DNA of 64,000 nucleotides from assembly GCF_021869535.1 (NCBI RefSeq), contig NW_026262679.1:46050426-46114425 (forward strand), in the 5' to 3' direction. Position 1 is the stretch's first letter; each line of letters begins with the position of its first letter. The translations under genes were made by a program, and so were the position numbers. This stretch comes from Mytilus californianus (Eukaryota; Mollusca; Bivalvia; Mytilida; Mytilidae). Below the pieces are notes generated by a model, which saw only the letters and a list, made by a program, of their open reading frames with translations, did no database searches and was not told the DNA's origin. Of the stretch, positions 1-12,922 are shown in pieces.

Positions 1-120
1 AATCACGATAAGGATATTTTGACAAATCACGGTAAAATTTTAACCAATTTGATGCTAACGGTAGCCAAAAATGACCGTTTGACGCATGACGGTTAAGGGC
101 ATTCCTACCCTCATATATTT
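1..120. repeat. Partial dispersed repeat with 'ACGGT' motifs
   Basis: Repeated short motifs (ATCACGGT, ACGCATGACGGTTAAGGGCA) suggest the end of a repeat cut by the window edge. No coding potential. Confidence 0.35.
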
Positions 121-2020
121 AGTGGATGCTTGGCCTTAAAACTTTTCAAACTGCACAGGTTAGTCTGTACTCGGATTAGTTTTTGAGGTGTAAACACAGT
201 TATTTTTGTCCATTTGTTATGATGAACATTTAAGTATAAATTATTTCGAAGAAACAGTGTCAACGATTACCTAATTGCTTCTGATGTATTTCAATATATC
301 GTAAGTGGTAAAAATATGTGTGTTGTGTCCCTTATATATCTGTATGATGTTTATGGCATCTCTATTTCGATGAACTGGTATCCAAAGATGATTTTTAGGA
401 AAATCTTGACGACAAGTAAACAATTTTTTTTTACCGGAAATGGAAAATATAGGGTCAAAAACTGGTGAGGAAACGATATTCCGGACTCTTTGTTTGGTCT
501 GGTTAAAATAATGTGTTTGTGTTCGTGAGGCTTGGACAAGATCAATTTTAGCGTAAAAATTCTTGTGTGAAACGCAGGCCAGGGGACGATTTTAAATTTT
601 GAGGGAAGGGGCTGGAAAATGAGGCATGATTATTCAATTTTGAAAGAATTTTTATTTTCAATTACTTGCTAATTTCATGGATTTTTTTCATTTTCAGTAC
701 AGTCATAATTTTGTTTCAAACTTTTTGGGATGGATTATTTATTTCTACAAACTGCCAACCCCCTTCCTTATATCCGTTTGGTACGGCTCCCTTAAAATGC
801 GGTTGTGCTAATGGGAATTCTATTGACAAAAAATATCGTCCAGTTGCAAACAGTGACAAAATGAACGCTTATATTCATAGACTGGTTTTGAAAGAAAACA
901 AAATTTGGTAAAAACTGATAATGAAGTAACAAATTAAAATCAAAACAGATATCTTTTCCCTCTCTCATATGATATAGCTGGGACATATAATATATATATA
1001 GTATACTGTTCCCAGGATGTAGCAAACAATGAGAACAGCTAGCTATAGGAGTTACAGTATGTGTACAATTTGTTTAAAATGTAGATATGCGAATGAATTA
1101 TTGTCGATATTCGCTGACGCATCTGATGTTATTACCATACCAACCTCGATTTATTTGTAACTGACTGTGTACCGGTCACAGAAATACGCACTTTCTCCGT
1201 ATAAGTATCTGAAGCTAGTCTGGAGAAGATCAGGAAAAATCATCAACATCTATTGATATATGCATTATAATAGCATTTTTTTTATATATATATTGTGTTT
1301 TTTTTCTAACTATTATAAAACAGCATATCACAACAAATCAAAAGTTAAATCCCACCTGGTACTAAAGTAGGATTATGCCGCAAAGATTAACACTTTTGAA
1401 TTTAAGTCACTAATCGGACAAATTCATACGAACCATAATTTTTCCGACAAAAACATTGTATCATGCTAAGGAGTGTGGCAAAAACTCTCTGAAAATTAGT
1501 GTAGCACTAGATAGTTGGGAAATATCCTGCAAATGCCAAATAAAGATATCTAATACGTCACTTTCAGGGAGCCAATCGGAGATGCAGATACTTATGCATT
1601 ATGGTGAAGCTGTAATTAAGATGGCGACGGTCCTGCATCTCGAAACCCCTGTGTTTTTAAGCGGTGCCAAGTCAGAAGAAGGAGAACAATTAGGTATTTT
1701 AGTGGCAGAGGAAACTTACAGTGATGTTTTTTTTAATTGGATTTCTCTAAAAAGCCCTTACAAAAGTTATTTGCATAGTTTTATACCGTCGCCTACTGAA
1801 GTTATCTACGGCTACAGATACCCCAAACAATGACATAAATGAATTGAAGAAATATAAGAAAAGACTAGGATAAGGCATAAAAAGATCGCGCGACAATAAA
1901 TAGGATTTGCCTTTTAAAGAGGCTGTACCGCTCCCACAGCTGTACATGACTTTTAACTTAATATGATTAACTTCACTATGATTAATAGTAATAATACGTA
2001 ACCCAGGGATCATTATTTGC
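121..2020. other. Unassigned AT-rich DNA
   Basis: No gene is recognised here. An open frame at 1456-1833 (plus, 125 codons) has no family resemblance I can name. It lacks flanking exon support, so it is not called as a gene. Confidence 0.4.
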
Positions 2021-2029
2021 TTTTCAAAA

Positions 2030-2240
2030 TGAATTACTGAACCAATCGTGATTTGAACCTGTGACCCATTGCACAGAAGAAAGTCGCTGCTCTACCAACT
2101 CAGCTAAACGAGTAATCCACAAGCACATGGTTAAGTATTGACAAGGTGAGACTAAGGGGAAGGGGTAATGCCATGAAGTGGCGTGAGGGCTCCACTTTTG
2201 TGGTCTAAAATGAACACGTTGAGGGATCCTATGCAATCAT
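2030..2240 (-). mobile_element. tRNA-derived SINE head
   Basis: Read on the minus strand, 2106-2089 gives TAGCTGAGTTGGTAGAGC (an RNA polymerase III A box) and about 2065-2048 gives ACAGGTTCAAATCA (a B box), with spacing like a tRNA gene. The putative anticodon arm is mutated and the 3' side continues into unrelated sequence, so this is a SINE rather than a functional tRNA gene. Confidence 0.7.
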
Positions 2241-2664
2241 TCTTTTATTCTTCCCATTGTGATTTCCTTGGTCGCCATGTTGGATGTACACACTATATTT
2301 ATAATGATCTTTATGAACTTACCTGCTTTCTGTAAATCATTTTTAAGTTATAAAATACACTTATAATATAATATCATTTAATAATCAATGTTTAAAAGTC
2401 ATCAATATGTGCTAATATTAAAATTTCAAGTGTTATTCGGATAATAACAGTGTTATTTGGTCATTCGAGGTACCGAAGGGGAAGCACGGCTACACTCCCC
2501 CGCGTCAACATACCTAATGACATACGGGCAATATCAACAACACTTACTCTGGCTGTAGGTTTTACTTTTAAACACCCTTGGTTTTTGTCGAGCCTTCGAC
2601 TTTTGTCGAAAAAGCGAGACATAGCGATCCTACATTCCGTCGGCATTGGCGGCGGCGGCGGCGT

Positions 2665-3360
2665 CCACAAATATTCACTCTGTGGTTAAAGTTTTTGAAA
2701 TTTTAATAACTTTCTTAAACTATCCTGGATTTCTACCAAACTTGGACAGAAGCTTGTTTATGATCATAAGATAGTATCCAGAATTAAATTTTGTAAAAAA
2801 AAAAATCCTGTTTTTCCGTATTTTACTTATAAATGGACTTAGTTTTTCTGCCAGGAAACATTACATTCACTCTGTGGTTAAAGTTTTTAAAATTTTAATA
2901 ACTTTCTTAAACTATCCTGGATTTCTACCAAACTTGGACAGAAGCTTGTTAATGATCATATGATAGTATCCAGAAGTAAATTTGTAAAAAACAAAATTCC
3001 ATTTTTTCCGTATTTAACTTATAAATGGACTTAGTTTTTCTGCCAGTTAACATTACATTCACTCTGTGGTTAAAGTTTTTAAAATTTTAATAACTTTCTT
3101 AAACTATCCTGGATTTGTACCAAACTTGGTTAGAAGCTTGTTTATGATCAAAAGCTAGTATCTTGAAGGAAATATTAAAAATTTTGTACCTGTTTATCAG
3201 TATTTTACTTATAAATGGACTTAGTTTTTCTTCCAGTTAACATTACATACAGTCTGCAGTTAAAGATTTAAAACATTTATTAGATTCATAAACTATCCTG
3301 GATTTTTACCAAATTGGGACAGAAGCTTCTTACAATCAAAAGATCGTATCGAAAGTAATA
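2665..3360. repeat. Tandem array, ~192-bp unit, about 3.5 copies
   Basis: The phrase ATTCACTCTGTGGTTAAAG recurs at about 2671, 2863 and 3057, with a diverged fourth copy at 3248. Each is followed by the same ~190 bp. The array is bordered by short GC-rich segments containing GTCGAGCCTTCGACTTTTGTCG and a related AGCCTGCGATTAACAGC phrase. It probably belongs to one larger dispersed element (about 2450-3460). Confidence 0.75.
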
Positions 3361-3504
3361 TTGTTATTATTTTTTTTTCTCATTTTTGTTGAGCCTGCGA
3401 TTAACAGCAAAAGTAGGCGAGACACTGGGTTCCGCGGAACCCTTACAAATTTTTTAGTTAGACACCGATTGTAACCGGAAAGCATGATTTGTCTGATAAA
3501 GTAA

Positions 3505-3590
3505 ATTACTGATTCAGCCTTGATTTGAACCTAAAACCCCTGGCATAGTAAGCCACTGCTATACAAACTGAGTTAAGTAAGCATAACTAA
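3505..3590 (-). mobile_element. Second, more decayed tRNA-like SINE fragment
   Basis: On the minus strand it reads TTAACTCAGTTTGTATAGC then GGTTCAAATCAAGGCTGAATC. The A and B boxes are recognisable but degraded. It is related in layout to the copy at 2030-2240. Confidence 0.55.
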
Positions 3591-3650
3591 TGGAGGGCAG
3601 TTATATATATCTTCTATGTAACTTGTAAGATGACAGTGTTCTCGAAAATC

Positions 3651-3684
3651 GTCGGTCCTGACTGCCAAAAATCAGCCAGGACCG
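3651..3684. other. Short perfect-stem hairpin
   Basis: TCGGTCCTG and CAGGACCGA form a 9-bp stem around a ~16-nt loop. Just downstream, a ~110-bp segment (3770-3860) is repeated in diverged form (3880-3970). No gene is seen in 3590-4150. Confidence 0.5.
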
Positions 3685-4154
3685 AAAATTGCATGTGTAG
3701 TGGCAGTCCTGATGACCGACAATATTTTGGTGGTTGTTCACTTTTGTTTTCACATCTTTTCGGTATTCAGATAGCTTTTGAACTGGTTGCTAATGTAAAC
3801 AAACTTTTAACTGTATAGGTCAAAATTACGGTACTACTTTTGAAAAAGAACCAGTCATCGGTTTCTTTAGTATCCAGATAGTTTTTGAACTGGATACTAC
3901 TGTAATTTAACTTTTGTAGCCTCTAGCTTAAAATTACGGTAATACTTTTGAAAAATAACCAGACATAAAAGTCATCATGGCATCCACATGGCTCATTTCG
4001 TTCAGAGGGGGTGCTAAACCAGAGGACTTTGTATTTGAACAGACAGAGACTGAACATTTTTTTCTATATTACAAAAATTGCAGCTGAGGAATAAACATCA
4101 GACTTCTTTTATTTCTTAATTTTAATGCACTTTTCACTGTAAATGATTGTTGTG

Positions 4155-4790
4155 GACACAGGTTGGGAACAAGTCAGGAAAAGTGGGGTATTCACTGTTT
4201 TCAGGGAACATCCCAGTTTACAGGGACTTCCAATTTCTATTTCAATTTATGGCATGAATCAGTAGTATTTGTAAATACTTAGAGTATTTCATGAACAACA
4301 AAGCATGAATAAGTGAGGCCTTTCTTTTTCTAGAACTCAAAAACATACAAATCTTTTGTTTAGGAATCAACTGACCAAGATGCATGCTCCAGGTGTAACT
4401 GACCATTACTGAATTATGTTCACTTCTATTGAAAGTTTCTATTCATTGAATTTAAATGCCCAATTGATTAACCTATCTTTTTGTCATCTCATAATTGAAT
4501 TATTGATGATCAAGGTATGAATTGGTGAACAAAGGAGTTGTTTTGTTGTGAGTTGAGTACCAAATAGACTTGAAATTAGTTTGATTTTTGAACTAATAAC
4601 ACACCTGCTAACATAAAACATTGTTATCAGATGTAAAAGGTGCACTTTTGTAGATTTCATACCATAAAATAGGAAAAAAGAAGTCCCTGTATACTGGGTT
4701 TTTTTTTAACACCATAAAACTGGGGTGTAACATGAAAACAGGGAATACCCCACTTTTCCTTACTTGAGTCCACCCAACCTGTTAAACTTA
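4155..4790. mobile_element. Inverted-repeat element (MITE-like)
   Basis: The left arm has ACAGGTTGGG, AGGAAAAGTGGGGTATTC and TTTACAGGGAC. The reverse complements appear in the right arm: GTCCCTGTATACTGGG, GAATACCCCACTTTTCCTTA, CCCAACCTGT. Arms are 70-100 bp with indels, with ~450 bp between. No open frame. Target duplications are not clear. Confidence 0.6.
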
Positions 4791-4799
4791 TTAAGCCTC

Positions 4800-5630
4800 G
4801 ATGTAATTCATCATTTCGTAAAAGACATTTTTCCTAACGAATTATAAACAATTGGAACAGTTTACCCAAAATGTTGTGTCTGCAAAGATCGTTGATAACT
4901 TTAAAATACAACTTGATCATCATTGGGAAGATGTTATGTACCAGTTTTAGTGATAAATTATTTTTATTACAAATTTTTATTGAAATTCCTTACACTTGAG
5001 CCCTTAAACGACTCTACAGGTATTCTACAGGTAGAATAATGCATGAGACTAACACAAAAATGAAATCAAACATGTTATCAAACTGACAAAGTATAAAAAT
5101 TAGTGAACAATGCAAAGTTCAAAATTTCATTGAAAACAACCAAATATATAACATAGAAACTAGGATGGAGTTTATATATATTGAGCAATGACTTTCATTT
5201 AACTAATAGGTGTTTGATAAATTCAAGTAAAATTACAGGACCACCAGATTTTTAGTCTTGGTGGTCCCAATGACCACCAGGAAAAAAAAGATTTCGAGAA
5301 CTCTGAGATGATTAATTACAACAACTAAAAATGTTTGTAAGATCCAGAATGAATAAACACAGAAAATTTGTCTGCTATAAATTAATGATGGCTTTTTTGA
5401 GGAAAATTTTACTGGGCTGTGGTTAGGATTGTGAATAATCATGATGATAACATTTTTCAAATTTAAAAAAAACAGTTTATAACCTTGAGAGGGAATAATC
5501 AGCACTGGTCAGTGGCGGATCCAGAAGGGGGCGTAGAGGGCGTACTTGCACTTTTTTTTTTATTAAGACTGTAAAATGGTTAATCAGACTAGATATTGTT
5601 GAGTGACTCTGCCATTTCCGCTATTATGCA
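4800..5630. other. Non-coding, no recognised feature
   Basis: AT-rich sequence without a supported gene. The minus-strand open frame at 5233-5505 has no recognisable family or exon context. Confidence 0.4.
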
Positions 5631-7262
5631 AATTACACATGAGACCATGGATCTATATATCTGTTAGAAACACATGAAGGACTTTTTTACCACAACGAAA
5701 CATAGGACCATAGAACTATTAAACTGTTTGTAGCATGCCATGGTCTCTTTTATACATATTACACATGAGACCATGGACATATATATACGTTAATAACACA
5801 TCATGGACTTTTAAACCACAAAGAAACATAAAAACATGGACCATAGACTGTCAGTAACATGTCATGGTCTCATTTATGCATATTACACATGAGACCATGG
5901 ACCATGGACATATATATCTGTTATTAACACATCATGGACTCTTATAAAGCTATGCAACAGAAGACCATGGACCAATTAGACTTGTCAGTAACATGTCATG
6001 GTCTCATTTACGCATATTACGCATGAGACCATGGACCTATACATATGTTATTAACACATCATGGACATTTATACCACAATAACACATAAAACCATGGACC
6101 AATTAGATTGTATCATGCCAAGGTCTCTTTTATACACATTACAAATGAGACCATTGACCTATGTATCTGTTTTCAACACACAAAGAAACATAAGACCATG
6201 AACCAATTAGACCGTAACATGCCATGGTCTCTTTTATACACACTACACATGAGACCATGGACCTATACATATGTTATTAACACATGGACTCTTATACCAC
6301 AATGAAACAGAAGACCAAAGACCAATAAGACTGTCAGTAACATACCCTGGTCTCTTTTATACATATTACACATGAGACCATTGACCTATATATCTGTTAT
6401 CAACACATCATGGACTCTTAAACCACAATAAAACAGAAGACAATGAACCAATTAGACTGTCAGTAACATACCATGGTCTCTCTTATACATATTACACATT
6501 AGACCATGGACCTATACAAATGTTATTAACACATCATGGACTCTTATACCACAATGAAACATAAGACCATGGACCAATTAGAACTTAACATGCTGTGGCC
6601 TCTTTTATACATATTTCGCATGAGACCATGGACCTGTATATCTGTTATAAGCATATCATTTTCTCTTTTATACATATCACACATGAGACCATGGACCTAT
6701 ATATTTGTTAGTAACACATTATGGACTCATATACCACAATGGAACAGAACACAATGGACCAATTAGACAGTCATTAACATGCCATGGTCTATTTTATACA
6801 CATTACACATGAGACCATGGACCTATATATCTGTTATAAGCATATCATGGAATCTTATACCACAAAGAAACAGTAGAGTGTGGGCCAATAAGACTGTCAG
6901 TTACATTCCATGGTCTCTTTTTATGCATTTTACACATGAGACCATGGACTTATAATTTATATATCTATTAACACATCCTGGATCACAATGAAACAGAAGA
7001 CCCTGGACCAACTAGACTGTAAGGAACATGCCATGGTCTCTTTAATACATATTAAGCATGAGACCATTGACCTATACATAAATTATTAACACATCATGGA
7101 CTCTTATACCACAATGAAACATAAGACCATGGACCAATTAGACTCATAAACATGCCATGGTCTTATATGCATATTACACATGAGACCATGGACCTATATA
7201 TCTGTAAGTAACACATCATAGACTCTTATACCACAATGAAACAGAAGACCATGGACCACTAG
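5630..7262. repeat. ~125-bp tandem array with a hairpin in each unit
   Basis: About 13 diverged units repeat at spacings of roughly 104-134 bp. Each typically holds CCATGGTCTC...GAGACCATGG, a 10-bp inverted repeat around a loop of about 19 nt, plus 'GTTATTAACACATCATGGACTC' and 'GACCATGGACCAATTAGAC'. The dyad is kept in most units although other positions vary. Small open frames inside are by-products of the repeat. Confidence 0.85.
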
Positions 7263-7870
7263 TCTGTTTGCCAATTCCTGTAATAAGAGAACTTTTTTGG
7301 TTGTCTCCCTTAGGAGGGACATTAATTTTTAATGACAATGGAGATCTAGTGGAAAGAGCAAATGTATCTATGCGTTATGTGTGTAACCTTTAAGTGTTTC
7401 AAATCATTTAATAATTTTTTTAAGCTAAATACTTTTGATAACTGAAGTTATTTTTCAATAAAAATTTGTTAAAACGCTGATATATCACTTTCAACTTATG
7501 CTGAGTGGTCAAAAGCCTATTTTGTCCAGCATAGAACCAGTCTATGATTGACAAAGGGAATAATTTTTCTTTATTTATATATATTTCTTATGTTTCATAA
7601 TGTAATGTTTTAATATGGAAGATTTAAGTATACAATTGTTTTATTTAGATTTTCTGCATGGACGATAAGTATTTTTACCTCAATTAGTAATGTGTAAAAT
7701 TACTGAAATTATTGTGGTAGAACTCTTATGTTATATCTGTATTTATAATCACACATATAAATATTTACCTGTATTTATAAATCTTTTTAGTGGGAGGGAA
7801 AAGGGGCATATTGTAACTTAAAGCTGTTAAACCATAATTTTATGATACTGATAAAGTGTTTGTTTTTCAG
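7263..7870. other. Non-coding stretch before the vertnin-like exons
   Basis: No exon with a matching phase was found. The unknown first exon(s) of the vertnin-like gene may lie here or upstream of the tandem array. The 7871 exon is preceded by a good TTTTTCAG acceptor. Confidence 0.4.
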
Positions 7871-8969
7871 AGGCAGACAACACTCCTGATCAGGCTCCAG
7901 ATGATAATAATATTGTTTCAATACCATCCTCTTCTGTGCTGGAAACTCAGGTCTATGATTTGGATGTTGGCATCATGAGATCGCTGATATCCCAATCAGC
8001 TGGACCACTGACTTCTCTATCTAGTATGACACAATATATTTTTATGTATTTTCCTTTCTTTAATATTAATAACGTATGGTTTCCATTGTTATATCCTTGT
8101 AAGTTGAAAACATTTATAATAGCACATTCTTAATGGTTTACCATTATAACTTACTGATAGGATATAGTAAGTTTCTATTTAACCTTGATAAAGGGGGCTA
8201 TGACGCAAGAGTAAATGACATGTCATACATCAAAACTTTGATGGACTTGTCATCAGATTACTGAATATATATATCCCTACAGTGTTGAATTATTGTATTA
8301 TATGCCATTTTGTATAACATTGTTTTGTTATTAATGTACAGTGATTATTGGTCTTGTGTATTGTAATATTGAAAGCCTTTGGCTTAGAAAACATCAGCAT
8401 GTTGACCCATTTCTTTTCCCTTGGGCAGTTAATCCTTTGTAATGCCTTTTGCTTATATTTATGTTATTTACATATTTCTTTTAAGATACAGGCTCTTTGG
8501 GTTTAATTGTTCTTTCAGCAACACACTTAACTATTTTAAAATTGGTGTATTCCATGGGCATAATCTTTTGATGGAACAGTGTTAAAATTAACAATCATTA
8601 TTTTACTTATCTTTTACACCATCCATCAACTTTTGTAGTCTCCTCAATCAGTTGTAATGCAACTTGCTTTTGAATATCTTTTAGTATATAAATGGTACAG
8701 AAGAAGAATGTATAGAAACTGGCCACCATGATCAAATAGAGCCTCAGGAAACAGGGGAAGGGGACAAGGTAGTGCAGGAGACCGATGAAGAACAAGGGGG
8801 AGTAATAGTTCAGGAGACAGGACAGGAGAAAGGGCAAGAGCCGGAGGGGGAAACACACGTTAGATATGAAGATCATTCGATACAGGTGTTTTTTATGTCT
8901 GTTTATGTTTAGGAACTTTTAATTTTTCATATATAATTAAAGTCATTCATTGTATATATTAAAAAAAAA

Positions 8970-9220
8970 TTAAATATGTTGTATGATTGCCAATGAGACA
9001 ACTTTCGAGAGACCAAATGCCATAGAAGTTAACAACTATAGTTTACTGTTCAGCCTTCAACAATGAGCAAAACCCATGCCGCTTATCAAGCCATAAAAGG
9101 CCCTGAAATAACAAATGTTAAACAAATTAAATTTGAAAACTAACAGCCTGATTCGTGTACAAAACAATATACAATTATGATAACAAACGACAACCAATGA
9201 ATTACACTGGATTTAGTGTA
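8970..9220 (+). repeat. Copy of the dispersed 'GATTGCCAATGAGACAAC' mussel-type repeat
   Basis: It contains the ordered landmarks of the family: ATGATTGCCAATGAGACAAC, GAGACCAAATG, CTTCAACAATGAGCAAA, CATAAAAGGCCC and AAAACTAACAGCC. Plus orientation, within an intron of the vertnin-like gene. Confidence 0.75.
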
Positions 9221-9910
9221 AATACATCATTAACAGTCATTAACATTTAGAGAAAAACATGACCTTGTGAAATAACACGATACAGGCATCAACAGATGTG
9301 CGTATATATTTAGTGTGATTTTAATTTACTGATGGAATAGTCAATATTTATTCCAATATAAACAATATTTAAAGATCTAATTACAGTGTTAAATTGTTAT
9401 CCTTTTAGAATAAGTTTATTTAACGATTGATAACTTCACCCAGAGCATACCTAAATTTTCCAGGCTCGGTAAACAACATGGTAAAGTAGGAAAATCAATA
9501 TGAACAGTCACATTATTTTTAAGGAAGTCTAACAGGAGATATTAAGTAGCAGGAAAATTTTTCTTTATTTTTTATTATGTTTTTGTTAATATTACTAAAT
9601 GTGTGGTTTTTTTTTATATAAAAGTATATGCACTGAAAACATTTAAAGATTGAAGTGTATTTTATAGGTGAAAAGAGAAAGAATACACTCAATTTTCATG
9701 GAAGAGGTAAAATATAACTTAAATTTTTTATAATGCACAAATTGAAGTTTATTTTAAACCATTACACATAGAGGCCACTGTTATGGCCTTATACTTTAAC
9801 TAAATACAATGTACAAAGAAAGCTGTAAATTGGTCAGTTGAAACATAAATGTTGGGTATATACCATTAACACAAAAAAATGATTGATTGATTGAAAATTG
9901 GTTGCTAAAC

Positions 9911-11846
9911 CAGGGCTTCCAAAACGGTCATATATTCCGGACTTGACCGAAACTTTCATAAAAAGACCGGCTGCTCTCAGCCTCAAACGGTCAAATAGAA
10001 TTGGTGTGCCACATTTGGTTATTCAAGGCATTTTCATGAAACGGTCATTTCAATTTTTACCAACTATCGATAGATAAAAATGTCCGTTTGGGGCTTTGGG
10101 CATGTCCGTTTGGGCATTTTAGTTTATAATTGTGGCAATCTATTTCACAAAGATATTTCGGTCATAATTGGGTTTAATAAAACAGAAGCAGCATATTTCA
10201 GATACTTTGAAGTGTCTCAGTTAGTCTAATCCTCTGGGTACATAAATGTACGGCTTGGTCTTTAGCTTGTGTACATCAATAAAAAGTAGAAAAAACACGT
10301 TTTCTTTTATTTAAATAACAACAAGCTGTCAAACAATTATCCCTTGAATAAGTTATATTGAAGCCATAAATCATTCACTGATTACAGGTTTGTTACCTTT
10401 GATGAGGTGTCCTTAGCTTATCTTTATCAATAGAATTAATGATGCATAACAATGTACATAAAGGTAATCCGGTAAACGAGGTCAAACATGTAAGCGTGTA
10501 TGGAACAACATCCTATTTAATTACGCTTTATAGATATTATTTTAAATGAGCATTCAGTTTTAAAAGTATCCTGATATTTAAAAGTTATTCTTCAAATAAG
10601 GATATTTATAAATGAATAAGTATGATATATATTATTTTATTTAACACAGTACATCGTGTTAAATACTGGGGTACTCTCAAGGGGAAAATTTACTAAAATA
10701 TATAGGAAAAACCAATGGACAAATTTCAGTCAATAAATGATTTAACTAAGTTAAATGGTGCCGTGATCACTTCTAAATTATATCAAGAGAACAATGCCTG
10801 CTCCGAATTTATTCAGACAATTTCCGATGTTATAGAGAAAGAGGTGATGTCCGACGTAAAGTTAAGTCCCGCCGTGGGAATTATGATCGACTAAGGTGTA
10901 GTCTAGGTATTGACGCTTTAGATCAACTTATGAGGATAAGCTTAGTAGGTGTAGATGTTAAAGACTTTGACCCTGTTCCTGCTATCCGCAAATGGCAATC
11001 CGTTCGTAACCGCCATGTTTATCAGAACAATGCATTTAGCAAGCTCATGAATGTAAAATCTTTAATTAGACTAAATGAACTCTAATCTTGTGCTGTGATC
11101 TGTGCTTCTTTTCAATGTGCTCATTGTAATATTTATTGCGTGTGTTTGTCAGCATTGTGCTCTTCTGACATTTTATTGTCGTTATATGCTTACATAAAAT
11201 ATCATGTTGTTATTCATTAAATTATTTATCAACTGAGTATGTTTTTATTTATTCCTTATTTTCTAAATCAGGTTGGGAAATTGTACAAAGAAAAATGTTA
11301 TCACTGTTCAGTAGATTTTACACGGTTTAAAACAATATCCTTCATCGGGCCTCCTCAATGTTATCTATAAATACCGCATCAGTTGTAAAAGTCACGTGGT
11401 CAGGTAATCAATACACAAAAAGAAAAGTATCACGTGTATTGATGATCAAGTTGTACTGCAATTAAAGCCAACATCAACAGTTTCAAATAAGATGGCCTTA
11501 ATTTACAAAGTGTTAAGTACTCACAGAGAGAAGATAGATTATATAAACAGAAACAAAAACATGAGAACAGTCAGGTACTGAAGCTGATTGATGCAATGAT
11601 GGTTACTGTATTACGATACACAGAAAAATGACACAATACCGAGGATAATATTTTATTTATTTTTAGAATGAAGAAAACAAAACAGTTATAAATAATTTTA
11701 TTGCATATAACACTACTAATTATTTAGACACATATATCAATTTATGCATCCTCTCAGTTACATTTAAGTATACAGCTGATCATTGACCGTCAAAAATATT
11801 TCTTTGAAAAATGTCCGGCTGTCGTCAGGAAATTTTGGAAGCCCTG
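9911..11846 (+). mobile_element. hAT-family transposon, internally deleted, with TIRs and TSD
   Basis: The element starts CAGGGCTTCCAAAA and ends with its exact reverse complement TTTTGGAAGCCCTG (11833-11846). It is flanked by a perfect 8-bp duplication TGCTAAAC (9903-9910 and 11847-11854), as expected for hAT. Inside, 10715-10894 encodes a 59-residue fragment ending SPAVGIMID, just before the expected E-S/T-D of the hAT core. In another frame, 10894-11085 encodes a hAT-like C-terminal part (ALDQLMRISLVGVDV, IRKWQSVRNRH). The middle of the transposase is missing, so this is a non-autonomous deletion derivative. It sits in an intron of the vertnin-like gene. Confidence 0.92.
10715..11085 (+). 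pseudogene. Deleted hAT transposase remnant
   Basis: The N-side fragment begins ATG at 10715 (MDKFQSINDLTKLNG) and stops at TAA 10892-10894, directly after GIMID. The sequence at once continues in the -1 frame as RCSLGIDALDQLMRISL and on to NVKSLIRLNEL, stop at 11083-11085. This join of the catalytic-core start to the extreme C-terminus points to one internal deletion of most of the RNase-H domain. No active enzyme can come from it. Confidence 0.8.
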
Positions 11847-12555
11847 TGCTAAACATCCAGTGTTGAATATTTCATGCATGTTCAGGATGACAAAATAAAT
11901 GACAAATATAATAAATGATGCATGTTTATAAGAGACACACTTGAAAAATGGTATCATGTATATTCTGAGATCTTACAAGCACTTCACCTATTTGAAAAAG
12001 TCATTTGTGTATAACTGTAAAACATTTCCTTGTTTCTTGCTGTGCTTAGAAAATTCCTTGGTTTTTATTTTGAAATGTCTGAAATGTTTTTAATTGCTAA
12101 AACTTATTGATCACATATATAGTAACAAACAGTTGGTTTTTTTTTAAATTTGTTTCCTTCATTTAACAATTGTTTTCATTTATATTTATTTAGATTACAT
12201 TAGAAGAAAAATGTTTAAAAGTGAGGTGTTTGATTACGTTGTGGTTTGATTTGTGGGGTTTGGCAGAAGTTATTTGGGATTACATTCCTGTTTTTCCAGA
12301 CACCCTGTCAAATACTTGGAGGCCCAACACCTTAATAGATACCAACAAAAAGTAAGTTATTAATCAAGTTTCATCTAGTGGGCATAGAATTTGAGTTGAT
12401 AACCTACATGTAAGTGCTGGTTTTAAAATGATTTTTCAATATAGCCTTAATTAAATCCTACATCAAGATTAGAAATAAATCCTTGTTTATCTTGCTTTGT
12501 TTATAGTTAATATTCTTTGAAAATCAGATAATATTAGAGATGTCCTTTTTTTCAG

Positions 12556-12736
12556 GTGTAAAGACTTTATACCACTTTCCATAGGGGAACGTACAGCTTA
12601 CCAGTCCACAGCAAATGGAAATTGCATTTATAATGCAGTGTCCATTATCCTCTATGGAAATGAAGATATGGCTGTGGTACTGAAGCTGGCTTCAGTGCTG
12701 AAAATGGTGGACGATATAGTACCATTTTCAAAATAT
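12556..12736 (+). other. Vertnin/OTU-like core exon
   Basis: The exon encodes CKDFIPLSIGERTAYQ followed by STANGNCIYNAVSIILYGNE, then a hydrophobic helix that would line up with the LRxxT helix. The pattern 'PLSxGxRxAYxSTxxGNCLxNxVSxxLxG' is typical of vertnin-like proteins and of OTU cysteine proteases, with Cys in the GNC box. Vertnin itself is a vertebrate DNA-binding protein; bivalves have many related copies. A catalytic role cannot be claimed from one box. Confidence 0.65.
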
Positions 12737-12922
12737 GTAAGAATACAATATATTCATTTATTTGTTTTTTCATCATTTTATACCATTCTATTACAGATAG
12801 AATATAGAATTGTTTGTTGCTCTAAATCCAACCTAATGAGGTTCCCTACTGGAAATCCTTTTTGCTAAACAGTTCTATATGTTAAATCATTATAAAGCAA
12901 GTATAAAATTCAACCTGTTTAT

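Larger units (their letters stand above)
9861..11920 (+). repeat. Older dispersed repeat interrupted by the hAT element
   Basis: If the hAT copy and one TSD are ignored, the flanks join as TTGGTTGCTAAAC + ATCCAGTGTTGAATATTTCATGCATGTTCAGGA. The same core (TCCAGTGxCAAATATTTCATxCATGTTCAGGA) recurs at about 23930, 24040, 49170 and, weakly, 61720. It is therefore a dispersed family that predates the hAT insertion. The family was not identified. Confidence 0.6.

Noticed and set aside
1456-1833. 125-codon plus-strand frame
   Set aside because: No family resemblance, exon context or repeat relation; left as unassigned.
2030-2125. Possible functional tRNA gene
   Set aside because: A and B boxes are present, but the arms do not fold as a proper tRNA and the sequence continues as a SINE.
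6108-6766. Frames inside the 125-bp tandem array
   Set aside because: By-products of the repeat; no codon structure independent of the unit.
7951-8023. Longer version of the first vertnin-like exon ending at 8023
   Set aside because: The phase would not fit the next exon. The GT after 7950 gives a consistent phase.
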